Shown here one piece after another: positions 7,558 through 14,291 of a stretch of 64,000 nt of DNA. The first letter of the stretch is position 1. The number at the start of each line of letters is the position of its first letter. The DNA lies in NCBI RefSeq assembly GCF_902536725.1, contig NZ_CACAYO010000001.1:62001-126000 (forward strand). Reading direction: 5' to 3'. The stretch is from an uncultured Prochlorococcus sp. Its GTDB lineage: Bacteria > Cyanobacteriota > Cyanobacteriia > PCC-6307 > Cyanobiaceae. The notes under the pieces were generated by a model, which did not search any database, had not been told where the DNA came from, and saw only the letters and a list, made by a program, of their open reading frames with translations. A program made the translations under genes and the position numbers.

Positions 7558-8877
7558 TTAAGCAACTTCATCTTCTAAATTATTTAAATCATTAAACTTT
7601 TTTTTCATAGTTGGGTTATTTCTAGTTAATTTCTTAACTGTTAAATCTTGCGACTTGCTGTCAGCGGATAAAAGATGTTTTTTTGAGAGAATTAAAGCCT
7701 CTTTAGTTTTTTTTAAGTGTGAGATTGATTTATCAATTTCTGAAATTGCATCATTAAATCTATCTTGGGCCAATGAAACATTTTTACCAACTGCATTTTT
7801 GAATTGCTCAAGAGTAGTTTCAAAATTTGTTATGTCGTAATTCTCGCGTTTCATTAAATCAATTTGTGATTTGTATTTTAAGGTTTCCATAGATGCATTT
7901 CTTAATAGAGAAATAATCGGCAAGAAAAATTGTGGTCTTATGACATACATCTTTGGAAATCTATGAGACACATCAACTATGCCGGCATTGTATAGTTCAC
8001 TATTTGGTTCTAACAGAGAAACGAGTACTGCGTACTCACAATTTTTTTGCCTTCTATCTTTATCTAATTCTTTTAAAAAATCTTCGTTTTTTCTTTTATT
8101 AGTTCCACTTAAACTTTCATTCTTCATCTCAAACATTATTGATACTACTTCAGTTTTATTTTCATCAAATTCTCTAAATATGTAGTCCCCTTTACTTCCG
8201 GAAGTGGCATCATTATCCTTTTCGAAATATGAGTTTTTAAACGCAGAAGAACGATTCAGATTAAATTGAGTTTCGCAATGAATTTCTAAGGTTTCACCTA
8301 CCATTTTTGTAGATAATCTTGATTTCATTTCTCTTAGCTCCTGAATAGTCAGGTCCCTTTCACTAATTTTGCTTTTAAACTTTTCTTCAATTAATTTTTC
8401 ATTAATTGAATGTTCAAGCCTCATTTTTTCAATAGAATTTGTTAATGAAGAGTTTTCTTTTTCTAAATTAGTAATCGCTTCGCTTACTTTATTTTTTAAA
8501 GATAATTCTGAAATTAAAGACTGGTTTTTCATTTCATCCTTTAACTTGAATAATTCATTATTCAGTAAATTAATTTTATTTGTTGCTTGATTTTTTAAAT
8601 CATTAAGAGCATTTATTTTCTTTTCTTCAGCAATTTTTAGTTTAGATTCAAGAGTTTGGATCTCAGACTCTTTAATGCGATTTTGGTTTATTAGCTTAAT
8701 TTCCAACTCACTTTTTAAAATTTCCATAGCTTTTTTATTATCTTCTTCAGCCAAAATAAGTCTTTCTTTTATTTGTTTGTTAAATTCTTCGTCTTTTATC
8801 TGAAGAAGTATTTCTTCAAAGCTGCTAGGGTCAATTCGAAAAGTTTTGCCGCATGAAGGACATTTAATATCTTTCAT
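7558..8877 (-). CDS. DUF2130 coiled-coil protein, putative nuclease
   Basis: The 439-aa protein opens with a CPSCGKTF zinc-ribbon half (C6, C9), followed by a long charged coiled coil (about 30-185). A globular domain follows in which GETLE (194-198), GDY (D231) and FEMK (E250, K252) are spaced as in PD-(D/E)XK nucleases. A second helical tract closes the protein. The overall architecture is that of the DUF2130 family, which has no established function that I know. The nuclease reading is my inference from these residues. It is the first of seven - strand genes that end in the ligase-associated repair set. Confidence 0.85.
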   Translation of the reverse strand: MKDIKCPSCGKTFRIDPSSFEEILLQIKDEEFNKQIKERLILAEEDNKKAMEILKSELEIKLINQNRIKESEIQTLESKLKIAEEKKINALNDLKNQATNKINLLNNELFKLKDEMKNQSLISELSLKNKVSEAITNLEKENSSLTNSIEKMRLEHSINEKLIEEKFKSKISERDLTIQELREMKSRLSTKMVGETLEIHCETQFNLNRSSAFKNSYFEKDNDATSGSKGDYIFREFDENKTEVVSIMFEMKNESLSGTNKRKNEDFLKELDKDRRQKNCEYAVLVSLLEPNSELYNAGIVDVSHRFPKMYVIRPQFFLPIISLLRNASMETLKYKSQIDLMKRENYDITNFETTLEQFKNAVGKNVSLAQDRFNDAISEIDKSISHLKKTKEALILSKKHLLSADSKSQDLTVKKLTRNNPTMKKKFNDLNNLEDEVA

Positions 8878-9006
8878 TTTTCAGTTTTGACATTGATGTT
8901 TGGAAGGATTTAATATTCAAATTCCTTAAAAAGAATATTATTCTTGACTTAGAATAAACAATGATTTAGTGTTGTGCATTAAAAAAAAATAATTACTCTA
9001 TGAAAT

Positions 9007-9375
9007 TCATATTAATCCAGATTCTTTTAGAATATTAATTTTATTTGCCAATTCAATATCTGCAGAAGATATTGAGCGATCTGAAGTTTTGTTAGAGGAA
9101 ACTGTGTAACCACTGTCATCAACAAATTCATCTTCCGAATCTTTTAAGTGGGTATTCTCATTATGGAGATTTTTATGATTATTCGACTTGTATATATTTG
9201 ACTTAGTGATATTGCTATATCCAAAATTCGCAATCCCTCTGGCATCTAATGCTTCTTCAACTAATATTCCAACTACTTTCGATCTACTTATTGATTCGCT
9301 ATTAGATATTTCATCAATAATTTCTAGTACTCTCTTTCTAGGGAGATATCCTATTCTTTTTACTTTATTTTCCAT
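9007..9375 (-). CDS. hypothetical protein with ribbon-helix-helix-like N-terminus, 122 aa
   Basis: From the ATG at 9375 the protein is 122 residues; an upstream in-frame TTG would add six but is less likely. The N-terminus (KRIGYLPRKRVLEIIDEI, then SRSKVVGILVEEAL) has the strand-helix-helix pattern and SRS turn of CopG/Arc-type ribbon-helix-helix DNA-binding proteins. Residues 55-105 are asparagine- and serine-rich and probably disordered, and a short helix ends the chain. A DNA-binding regulator is possible. It borders a region of small unknown genes. Confidence 0.65.
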   Translation of the reverse strand: MENKVKRIGYLPRKRVLEIIDEISNSESISRSKVVGILVEEALDARGIANFGYSNITKSNIYKSNNHKNLHNENTHLKDSEDEFVDDSGYTVSSNKTSDRSISSADIELANKINILKESGLI

Positions 9376-9468
9376 AATTTTTACATATGTCAATATTGTA
9401 ACACTTCTGTCAAATCTTCTCAGAATTTATTGTGAGTACTTTTTGTGAATTTTCTAAAAGGAATAAAC

Positions 9469-9474
9469 TATAAT
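9469..9474 (+). promoter_or_regulatory. consensus -10 element (TATAAT)
   Basis: A perfect TATAAT lies 127 bases before the ATG of the small gene at 9601. Start would fall near 9481, giving either an unusually long leader or a separate small RNA ending at a hairpin near 9546-9562. No good -35 box is visible. Confidence 0.4.
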
Positions 9475-9600
9475 TCATAAGGAGCATTTATAGAAAGTTA
9501 TTTCTCAAATAGTCATAGGGAAATTTTTAAATGCTTCTTCTAATTACTCTTTCAGAGTTTTTAGTATCTTTGAAATTTTCTTAATTAAATTTTAAATATT

Positions 9601-9804
9601 ATGAAAGATAAACTATATGACAATGCTGATAGCTTTGCAATGTCATTTGATGAGGAATGGAAGAATGTTGATTGTGATGATTTACAATTAAAAATAGATA
9701 AGGTACTTGAAATTTTATCAGACCACCCTTTTTTAATCTCTAATCCAGAAAATGCAAAAAAAATGTCGGAATTTAGAATATTTTCATTAAAAAAATTTCA
9801 GTAA
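9601..9804 (+). CDS. small hypothetical protein, 67 aa
   Basis: The 67-aa product is acidic, helical in pattern, and without cysteine clusters, membrane segments or a recognised domain. The ATG lies after about 120 bases of probable leader. The central segment (DDLQLKIDKVLEILSDHPFL) reads as an amphipathic helix. Nothing identifies a function. It is one of several small unknown genes on alternating strands between 9000 and 13240. Confidence 0.5.
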   Translation: MKDKLYDNADSFAMSFDEEWKNVDCDDLQLKIDKVLEILSDHPFLISNPENAKKMSEFRIFSLKKFQ

Positions 9805-9851
9805 TTATTTATCAATGTTTTTGTAGGTAATTTAATTATCCTTACTTAAGT

Positions 9852-10025
9852 TTACATAGTTGGAGAATTAAAAAACCCCTTAGTGTACAAAAATATTATT
9901 ATGCCAACTATTGGACCTATTCCAAATACAAAAAGTACTAATTTTGCAGAATTTTTTGTTTGACCTAATTTCTGATCTTTTAAATTTGATTTAGCTTGAA
10001 TCTTTTTTGATTTTTTCTTTTTCAT
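9852..10025 (-). CDS. small single-pass membrane protein, 57 aa
   Basis: The ATG at 10025 gives a 57-aa protein; a longer TTG start at 10049 is possible but less attractive. A very basic N-terminus (MKKKKSKKIQAKSN) is followed by one hydrophobic segment (about 28-47, VLFVFGIGPIVGIIIFLY). By the positive-inside rule the N-terminus should face the cytoplasm. I recognise no family. Confidence 0.6.
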   Translation of the reverse strand: MKKKKSKKIQAKSNLKDQKLGQTKNSAKLVLFVFGIGPIVGIIIFLYTKGFFNSPTM

Positions 10026-10135
10026 GAATGGTATTTTACTACAACGCAACTTTAAAAGATTCTTATTTGTTATGGAGTTCGAAATAATTTTTCAATTTAA
10101 CAAAATTAATACTGAAGTTAAAAAAGACGGTGTTG

Positions 10136-10141
10136 TATAAT
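10136..10141 (+). promoter_or_regulatory. consensus -10 element (TATAAT) for the 10162 gene
   Basis: A perfect TATAAT sits 20 bases before the ATG at 10162, which implies a short leader of about 14 bases. The -35 region is not obvious. Confidence 0.5.
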
Positions 10142-10161
10142 ATAAAGACTATGAAGCAAAT

Positions 10162-10359
10162 ATGAGTGCTACTAAGAGAGAGGAGGTATGTTCTCACCTA
10201 CGATATATAAGGTTAGAGCTTAGAGAGATGCATCAAATGCTTATTAAAGAAGATTTAATGCCAGATCTTAATGAAGCAAAGGAAGTTCATGCACAACTTG
10301 ATGCTTTATTGAATTTATTATCAGAAAAAAGAGTAAAGAAGATAAAAAGCCAATATTGA
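10162..10359 (+). CDS. small hypothetical protein, 65 aa (paralogue of 11609-11785)
   Basis: The 65-residue protein is fully helical in pattern. The segment LRYIRLELREMHQMLIKEDL, then MPDLNEAKEV and LDALLNLLSEKR, aligns without large gaps to the product of 11609-11785, which has LRQNLKKMHLEVTEELILPK and LLKLIESK at matching places. The shared core is LR..L..MH......E.L.P......V........LL.L, so the two look like a small paralogous family. It has no membrane segment. A perfect -10 box lies just upstream. The function is unknown. Confidence 0.65.
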   Translation: MSATKREEVCSHLRYIRLELREMHQMLIKEDLMPDLNEAKEVHAQLDALLNLLSEKRVKKIKSQY

Positions 10360-10382
10360 AATTTATTATTTATTAAATAAGT

Positions 10383-10577
10383 TTAAAGATAATTTGTAGC
10401 TGATTCTATTTTTTTACGATTATCATGCATTTGTTCTAATTTATTGTAAATTTCTTTAATTTGGATTTGTATTAGATCAGTTGAATTTATATTGCTTAAG
10501 GCATCTAATGCGGATAGAAGACTTTCCTTGGCTTCAATTAAATGTCTACATTCTTTACTGCCTGCTTCGTATGACAT
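10383..10577 (-). CDS. small hypothetical helical protein, 64 aa
   Basis: The 64-aa product begins MSYEAGSKECRHLIEAKESL and consists of two likely amphipathic helices around a short turn (NINSTDL). It has one cysteine, no membrane segment and no recognised domain. It converges with the 10162-10359 gene across a 23-base gap. Confidence 0.55.
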   Translation of the reverse strand: MSYEAGSKECRHLIEAKESLLSALDALSNINSTDLIQIQIKEIYNKLEQMHDNRKKIESATNYL

Positions 10578-10718
10578 AAGATTAATATAAATTATAATTA
10601 TCTCAACTATATTAGAGATTCTTCCGTATTGCTTGATACTCTTATTAAATCAACGCCTATTATTGTAATTATCAATACATTAAAAGTGATTAATTTTACT
10701 AATATTTAATAAAAACTC

Positions 10719-10901
10719 ATGCAAAATAACTCCAATGATTATGAATTCTGTATTAGGTTAACTATAGATAATGCAAAAAAAAGAATTAATTTATTAGAAG
10801 ATTCCAATAAAATTTGCGTTATTGAAGAATATAGGGAATGGCTTAATGATGGTTTAAATAAACATACTGTTTTACTACTGAGAGATGATCCGATTATATA
10901 A
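10719..10901 (+). CDS. small hypothetical protein, 60 aa
   Basis: The 60-aa product starts MQNNSNDYEFCIRLTIDNAK and ends LLLRDDPII. It is mixed-charge and helical in pattern, with two isolated cysteines. It has no family I recognise and no clear promoter or ribosome-binding site, so the call rests on a clean ATG frame in a short gap. Confidence 0.45.
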   Translation: MQNNSNDYEFCIRLTIDNAKKRINLLEDSNKICVIEEYREWLNDGLNKHTVLLLRDDPII

Positions 10902-10922
10902 AAAAAGATTTTAAAATATTTT

Positions 10923-11018
10923 CTAATTCTTTGTACTTGATGTAACCTTAAATAAGAAATAAAGACTTACAATAAAAACCATAGTTAAAATGATAGTTAA
11001 TGAAGAAAAATTATCCAT
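10923..11018 (-). CDS. candidate 31-aa single-pass membrane mini-protein
   Basis: An ATG frame encodes MDNFSSLTIILTMVFIVSLY followed by FLFKVTSSTKN. One hydrophobic segment (about 8-24) lies between short polar ends. The size and shape are those of small photosynthetic or membrane-complex subunits in cyanobacteria, but the sequence is not one of those I know. Because hydrophobic frames arise easily in AT-rich DNA, this is tentative. Confidence 0.35.
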   Translation of the reverse strand: MDNFSSLTIILTMVFIVSLYFLFKVTSSTKN

Positions 11019-11077
11019 TTCTTTATTAATTAAAAAATTGATTTAACTATAGCAGTATAATTAAGTAGATCTTATAT

Positions 11078-11206
11078 TTAGTTATCTTTAAGAAGAGAAA
11101 GAATAAATTTATTAAGACTTTCTTTTTCTAAAAATATTTTTTTTTTCTTATAGGATTTTAATTTATTAAAAATTAAATCAACTATATGTTCTGATTTTGG
11201 AGTCAT
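11078..11206 (-). CDS. candidate 42-aa basic mini-protein
   Basis: An ATG frame of 42 codons runs MTPKSEHIVDLIFNKLKSYK and ends in LNKFILSLLKDN. It is very basic and helical, with a lysine-rich centre. It starts just before the end of the lipoprotein gene at 11217 on the same strand, ten bases downstream, so it could share a transcript. No homologue is known to me. Confidence 0.35.
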   Translation of the reverse strand: MTPKSEHIVDLIFNKLKSYKKKKIFLEKESLNKFILSLLKDN

Positions 11207-11216
11207 AATATTAAAT

Positions 11217-11567
11217 TTATTTTTCTAACAAATAAATTTTCTCTATACCTATTTTATCTGGCTTTGTTATTTTACATCCTTTATCTTTTTCCATATTACA
11301 ATCTTTTGTGGCAGGAACAGATTTCCAAGTGCAAATTTTTTCTTGGGAATCTTCTTTTAAAATATTCCATCCATCATCTAAGTATTCTGAAATACCATCC
11401 TCTCCACAGGAAAACTTTATTTCCATCCTTTTCTTTTCTGAACTAGAAATCTCATTAATATTTTTTTCCAAATTTTTTCTTTGATTCTCTTTATTTATTT
11501 TTGTCCTACAAGAACTTAAGAAAATTGCAATTAGAATTATTTGTAAAAATTGTTTAATTAAGTTCAT
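11217..11567 (-). CDS. putative lipoprotein, 116 aa
   Basis: The N-terminus MNLIKQFLQIILIAIFLSSC is a lipoprotein signal peptide with a lipobox ending at C20, so the mature protein should be membrane-anchored by lipidation of that cysteine. The mature part (about 96 residues) is charged and contains four more cysteines, two in CNMEKDKGC, which could form disulfides in the periplasm. I recognise no domain. Confidence 0.65.
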   Translation of the reverse strand: MNLIKQFLQIILIAIFLSSCRTKINKENQRKNLEKNINEISSSEKKRMEIKFSCGEDGISEYLDDGWNILKEDSQEKICTWKSVPATKDCNMEKDKGCKITKPDKIGIEKIYLLEK

Positions 11568-11608
11568 TTCTTTAACTTTTGATAACTCCTAATAATCCAA
11601 ATTATAGT

Positions 11609-11785
11609 TTATTTTGATTCTATTAATTTTAATAGTTTATCCATTTTATTCATCAAAAATTTTACATCCTCAGGCTTCGGTAATATTAATTCCTCTGTAA
11701 CTTCCAAATGCATTTTCTTTAAGTTTTGCCTCAAATCTTTCAAATGCATTTTTACGTTTTCCTTATTTTGTCTTGTATCAGTCAT
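11609..11785 (-). CDS. small hypothetical protein, 58 aa (paralogue of 10162-10359)
   Basis: An ATG frame of 58 codons begins MTDTRQNKENVKMHLKDLRQ and ends LLKLIESK. Its core (LR..L..MH......E.L.P....V........LL.L) matches the 65-aa protein at 10162-10359, on the opposite strand 1.3 kb away. The shared pattern is good support that both are real genes. The protein is helical and has no cysteine or membrane segment. The function is unknown. Confidence 0.6.
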   Translation of the reverse strand: MTDTRQNKENVKMHLKDLRQNLKKMHLEVTEELILPKPEDVKFLMNKMDKLLKLIESK

Positions 11786-11866
11786 AGGGTGAAAATTTAA
11801 TTTTTTATAAACTTAAAATTACTATCATAATATTGAGATGGTTATTTTTTGAAAATAATTTAAGAT

Positions 11867-12304
11867 TTAATTTCTTAAATTTTCTATTTCATAAATTTCT
11901 TCGCCACCATAACAAAAATTTGTAGATAACATTTTTAATTCCCTATTATTAATTCCAATTGTATTTTTATTTTTAATAATATAACTTTTGGCAATAGCTT
12001 CACAATCTAATTTGTTATTAGCATGTTTAATAACCGGATAAAAATATGCAAATGTAGTAATTACAAACAAAAATGTTATTAATGATTTTTTATCATTTTT
12101 AATAAATTCTTTAGAAGTTTTTTTGGCTTTTAATATTTTTATGAGTAATTTATCTGGCAATCCTATTTGAACAAATAATAACTCTACCCACCATGGAAGA
12201 TTCTTATCTGTCTTTTTCTTAAAGTTTTCGGAATTATTCATTTTTTGGGCTTCATAATTTTGCTTTCTAACCTCTTTAGAATTAGTTGTTTCTTTTTTAC
12301 TCAT
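11867..12304 (-). CDS. hypothetical membrane protein, 145 aa
   Basis: A basic, asparagine-rich N-terminus of about 35 residues leads to a tryptophan-containing amphipathic stretch (LPWWVELLFVQIGLPDKLL). One clear membrane segment follows (about 74-92, SLITFLFVITTFAYFYPVI). The last 50 residues contain two cysteines (in LDCEAIA and NFCYGG) and would lie on the other side of the membrane, where they could pair. I recognise no family. Confidence 0.6.
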   Translation of the reverse strand: MSKKETTNSKEVRKQNYEAQKMNNSENFKKKTDKNLPWWVELLFVQIGLPDKLLIKILKAKKTSKEFIKNDKKSLITFLFVITTFAYFYPVIKHANNKLDCEAIAKSYIIKNKNTIGINNRELKMLSTNFCYGGEEIYEIENLRN

Positions 12305-12432
12305 ATCATCGAATGATTTATTTGGAATGTAGAGGTTTTATTTTGATTTGGAAACTATATTTTTATTTTATAAGTTTTAATTTAATTTATCTATGAATTT
12401 GAGTATTGTTAATCTGTGTTTAAAAATTTTAA

Positions 12433-12702
12433 ATGACAAAAAAACGAAGGAAGTTAAATAAAGATTTTGAGAGAAAAATATATTCATCAAAAAAAAATGT
12501 CGAATTAGTATTGGCAAAAATCTATGATATCGATGATGAGGACATACAAAAAGAATATATGAGCGCTTTTAACAAAGTGGTTTACATATATGATGAATTA
12601 AAAGAAGATTATGAACGTCAAGGATTCACTGATAATTCAGAAGAACTTCTTATAAACTATAAAAATGCTTTTGATCTTTTCGAATCAGAATTTGAAATTT
12701 AA
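12433..12702 (+). CDS. small acidic hypothetical protein, 89 aa
   Basis: The 89-aa product has a basic start (MTKKRRKLNKDFERKIYSSK) and then a strongly acidic, tyrosine-rich helical body. There is no membrane segment, cysteine or domain that I recognise. The ATG is the only good start. It converges with the secreted mini-protein at 12716-12922 across 13 bases. Confidence 0.5.
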   Translation: MTKKRRKLNKDFERKIYSSKKNVELVLAKIYDIDDEDIQKEYMSAFNKVVYIYDELKEDYERQGFTDNSEELLINYKNAFDLFESEFEI

Positions 12703-12715
12703 ATGCTATTTCTTA

Positions 12716-12922
12716 TTACCTTTTATAAGGTTTTACAGGTATTTCAATTAGTTTTCCTTTTTGGAGATCAGATCTTTTCTGTTGTAAATTTTTTATACAT
12801 AAAGAAACCTTTTTCTCCTTTGCACAAAATCTTTTTATTTGGAAGTTAGAAAGTGAGAATGATTCATTACTATATGAAAAAAAGGCAAATAAATATATAG
12901 AAAAAATTAATAACAATTTCAT
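12716..12922 (-). CDS. small secreted hypothetical protein, 68 aa
   Basis: The N-terminus MKLLLIFSIYLFAFFSYS is a signal peptide, probably cleaved near residue 18. The mature part is about 50 residues, basic, with two cysteines spaced by eight residues (CAKEKKVSLC) that may form a disulfide. It could be a small periplasmic or exported protein. No family is known to me. Confidence 0.55.
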   Translation of the reverse strand: MKLLLIFSIYLFAFFSYSNESFSLSNFQIKRFCAKEKKVSLCIKNLQQKRSDLQKGKLIEIPVKPYKR

Positions 12923-12962
12923 TTATTCTCTCCAAGCCATTTTCTAATTATCTTAATATTAT

Positions 12963-13241
12963 TTAGTTTTTATTATATAAATCTAAAATTTGTTTTAATT
13001 CATCTTTACTCAAGTCTGTTGAAATAAAAACTTCTTGTGCTGTTTTACCCTTTCTTGCTATTGCTTTATAACCGTTTATTGTTTTTACTGATAATCTAAT
13101 GATCAATTTAGAAGATCTTCCCCTAGCTCTTGAAATAACAGCTGGAGTAATTGTTTTGATATTAATATCCTGTGCTAATTTTTGGAGAATTGGAATTAGA
13201 CCTTCTATATTTGAACTATGATTTAAAACTAATCTTCCCAA
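12963..13241 (-). CDS. DUF2103-like conserved protein, 92 aa
   Basis: The 92-aa protein starts MGRLVLNHSSNIEGLIPILQ and contains TPAVISRARGRSSKL and a basic, glycine-containing strand region (VKTINGYKAIARKGKTAQEV). This pattern matches the small DUF2103 family found widely in cyanobacteria, sometimes described as a predicted metal-binding protein, although no metal-ligand cluster is visible here. The domain assignment is from memory. Confidence 0.6.
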   Translation of the reverse strand: MGRLVLNHSSNIEGLIPILQKLAQDINIKTITPAVISRARGRSSKLIIRLSVKTINGYKAIARKGKTAQEVFISTDLSKDELKQILDLYNKN

Positions 13242-13336
13242 TTTAAATTTTTGTTCATTCTATTGAGAAAATTTTGTTTTTGAGAAATTAAATTTGACTT
13301 AAAAATGAATAAAAAATTTTGAAATTCTGGTATATT

Positions 13337-13342
13337 TATATT
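13337..13342 (+). promoter_or_regulatory. candidate -10 element (TATATT) for petN
   Basis: TATATT lies 15 bases before the petN ATG at 13358, and a TTGAAA at 13319-13324 is nearby but only 12 bases upstream. Start would leave a leader of only a few bases, so the true -10 may be the overlapping TATATT at 13331-13336. Confidence 0.3.
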
Positions 13343-13357
13343 AGCGATTTAAATTAA

Positions 13358-13459
13358 ATGATCTTTCAAATAGGTTGGGCGGCATTAGCTGCAATTTTTA
13401 CTTTTTCAATTGCCATGGTTGTTTGGGGAAGAAATGGTGATGGTTCCATTGATATATGA
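13358..13459 (+). CDS. petN: cytochrome b6-f complex subunit VIII (PetN)
   Basis: The 33-aa product [20 protein letters not shown], continuing [13 protein letters not shown], is the PetN subunit of the cytochrome b6-f complex. One hydrophobic helix is followed by the diagnostic VVWGRNG motif. It sits in the thylakoid membrane and stabilises the complex that passes electrons from plastoquinone to the plastocyanin/cytochrome c side. It is too short for standard gene finders. The ATG is clear, and its stop overlaps the start of another membrane mini-protein. Confidence 0.93.
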
Positions 13460-13596
13460 TTTCATTTTTAACTTATGAAGTCTATTTAAGTAAATTTCTT
13501 ATCATAACATCCTTCGTTTTACTCATCTTTATAACATTTGCTGTAATTTATATATCCTATGTCTCTTGGAAAGATAAAAAAAGATTAAAAAAATAA
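13456..13596 (+). CDS. single-pass membrane mini-protein overlapping petN, 46 aa
   Basis: The ATG overlaps the petN stop (ATGA at 13456-13459), a typical coupled arrangement. The 46-aa product starts [20 protein letters not shown] and ends [10 protein letters not shown]. One long hydrophobic helix (about 13-36) is followed by a strongly basic tail, which should stay in the cytoplasm. It matches no photosystem or b6-f mini-subunit I know. The overlap with petN and the clean topology argue for a real gene and for co-expression with b6-f. Confidence 0.65.
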
Positions 13597-13599
13597 GTA

Positions 13600-14256
13600 T
13601 TATTGTTTTTGGTCTTTTTTCTTTTCTTTAGTCCTGAGCTCTTCAATTAATTCTTTTGCTTGTTCCATTTTTGATATGCTGTTTTTGTAAATCCCAATAT
13701 CTTTTTCTGCTTTATTAGCAGATAAGTTTAATTTTTCAAAAATATCAGAAATAATCTTATTTGTCCCTGATTCGTCTTTCTCTTTGAGATCTTGGGCGCT
13801 TGAAATTATTATATATATAGCTAAATTCAAAATCCTTGAGGGATAAAGCTTAGAATTGCTTTTTTCTATTAATAATTTCAAAATATCGTTATATGTTTTA
13901 TTTTTGAATTCCTTTTGAGATTTTTGAGATATTTCATTAATTACCTTTGCTTCAAAATTTGTAGAACTGCATAAAGATTCAAAAAGTAGATCCAAGTGTT
14001 GTTCAGGTTGATAGCCTTTCATTAATTCTTTGAATGTTTCGGTGAGACCGATACAAAAGAGATACTCTTGAGTAAATTCATTTTGGTGGTTTAGAAGATT
14101 AAGTTCGACAAGTATTTCATCAACTATTCTTTTATATAAACCTGGAATGACGTAAGGAAATTTTTCATGGAATAACCTTTTGCTATCTGAAACAGTCAGT
14201 TTTTCTTTCAATTTTTTATATGTAAACCTTAATAAGGTTAGCGTATGTTGACTCAA
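13600..14256 (-). CDS. psb29: Psb29/THF1 photosystem II biogenesis protein
   Basis: The 218-aa product matches Psb29/THF1: TVSDSKRLF near residue 22, YKRIVDEILVELNLL near 41-55, and the family's G-Y-x-P motif in KGYQPEQHLDLLFESLC near 78-95. A coiled-coil-like basic C-terminus ends the protein. Members act at the thylakoid and are linked to photosystem II assembly and repair, and to accumulation of FtsH proteases. Here it is two genes from ftsH, separated by clpP. It ends three bases from the convergent 46-aa gene. Confidence 0.9.
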   Translation of the reverse strand: MSQHTLTLLRFTYKKLKEKLTVSDSKRLFHEKFPYVIPGLYKRIVDEILVELNLLNHQNEFTQEYLFCIGLTETFKELMKGYQPEQHLDLLFESLCSSTNFEAKVINEISQKSQKEFKNKTYNDILKLLIEKSNSKLYPSRILNLAIYIIISSAQDLKEKDESGTNKIISDIFEKLNLSANKAEKDIGIYKNSISKMEQAKELIEELRTKEKKKDQKQ

Positions 14257-14291
14257 TATCGTTAATATCTAGTAAATAAGTAAATATTATT

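Noticed and set aside
9376..9393. Six-residue extension of the ribbon-helix-helix-like gene
   Set aside because: It would use TTG and has no conserved feature, whereas the ATG at 9375 gives a clean start.
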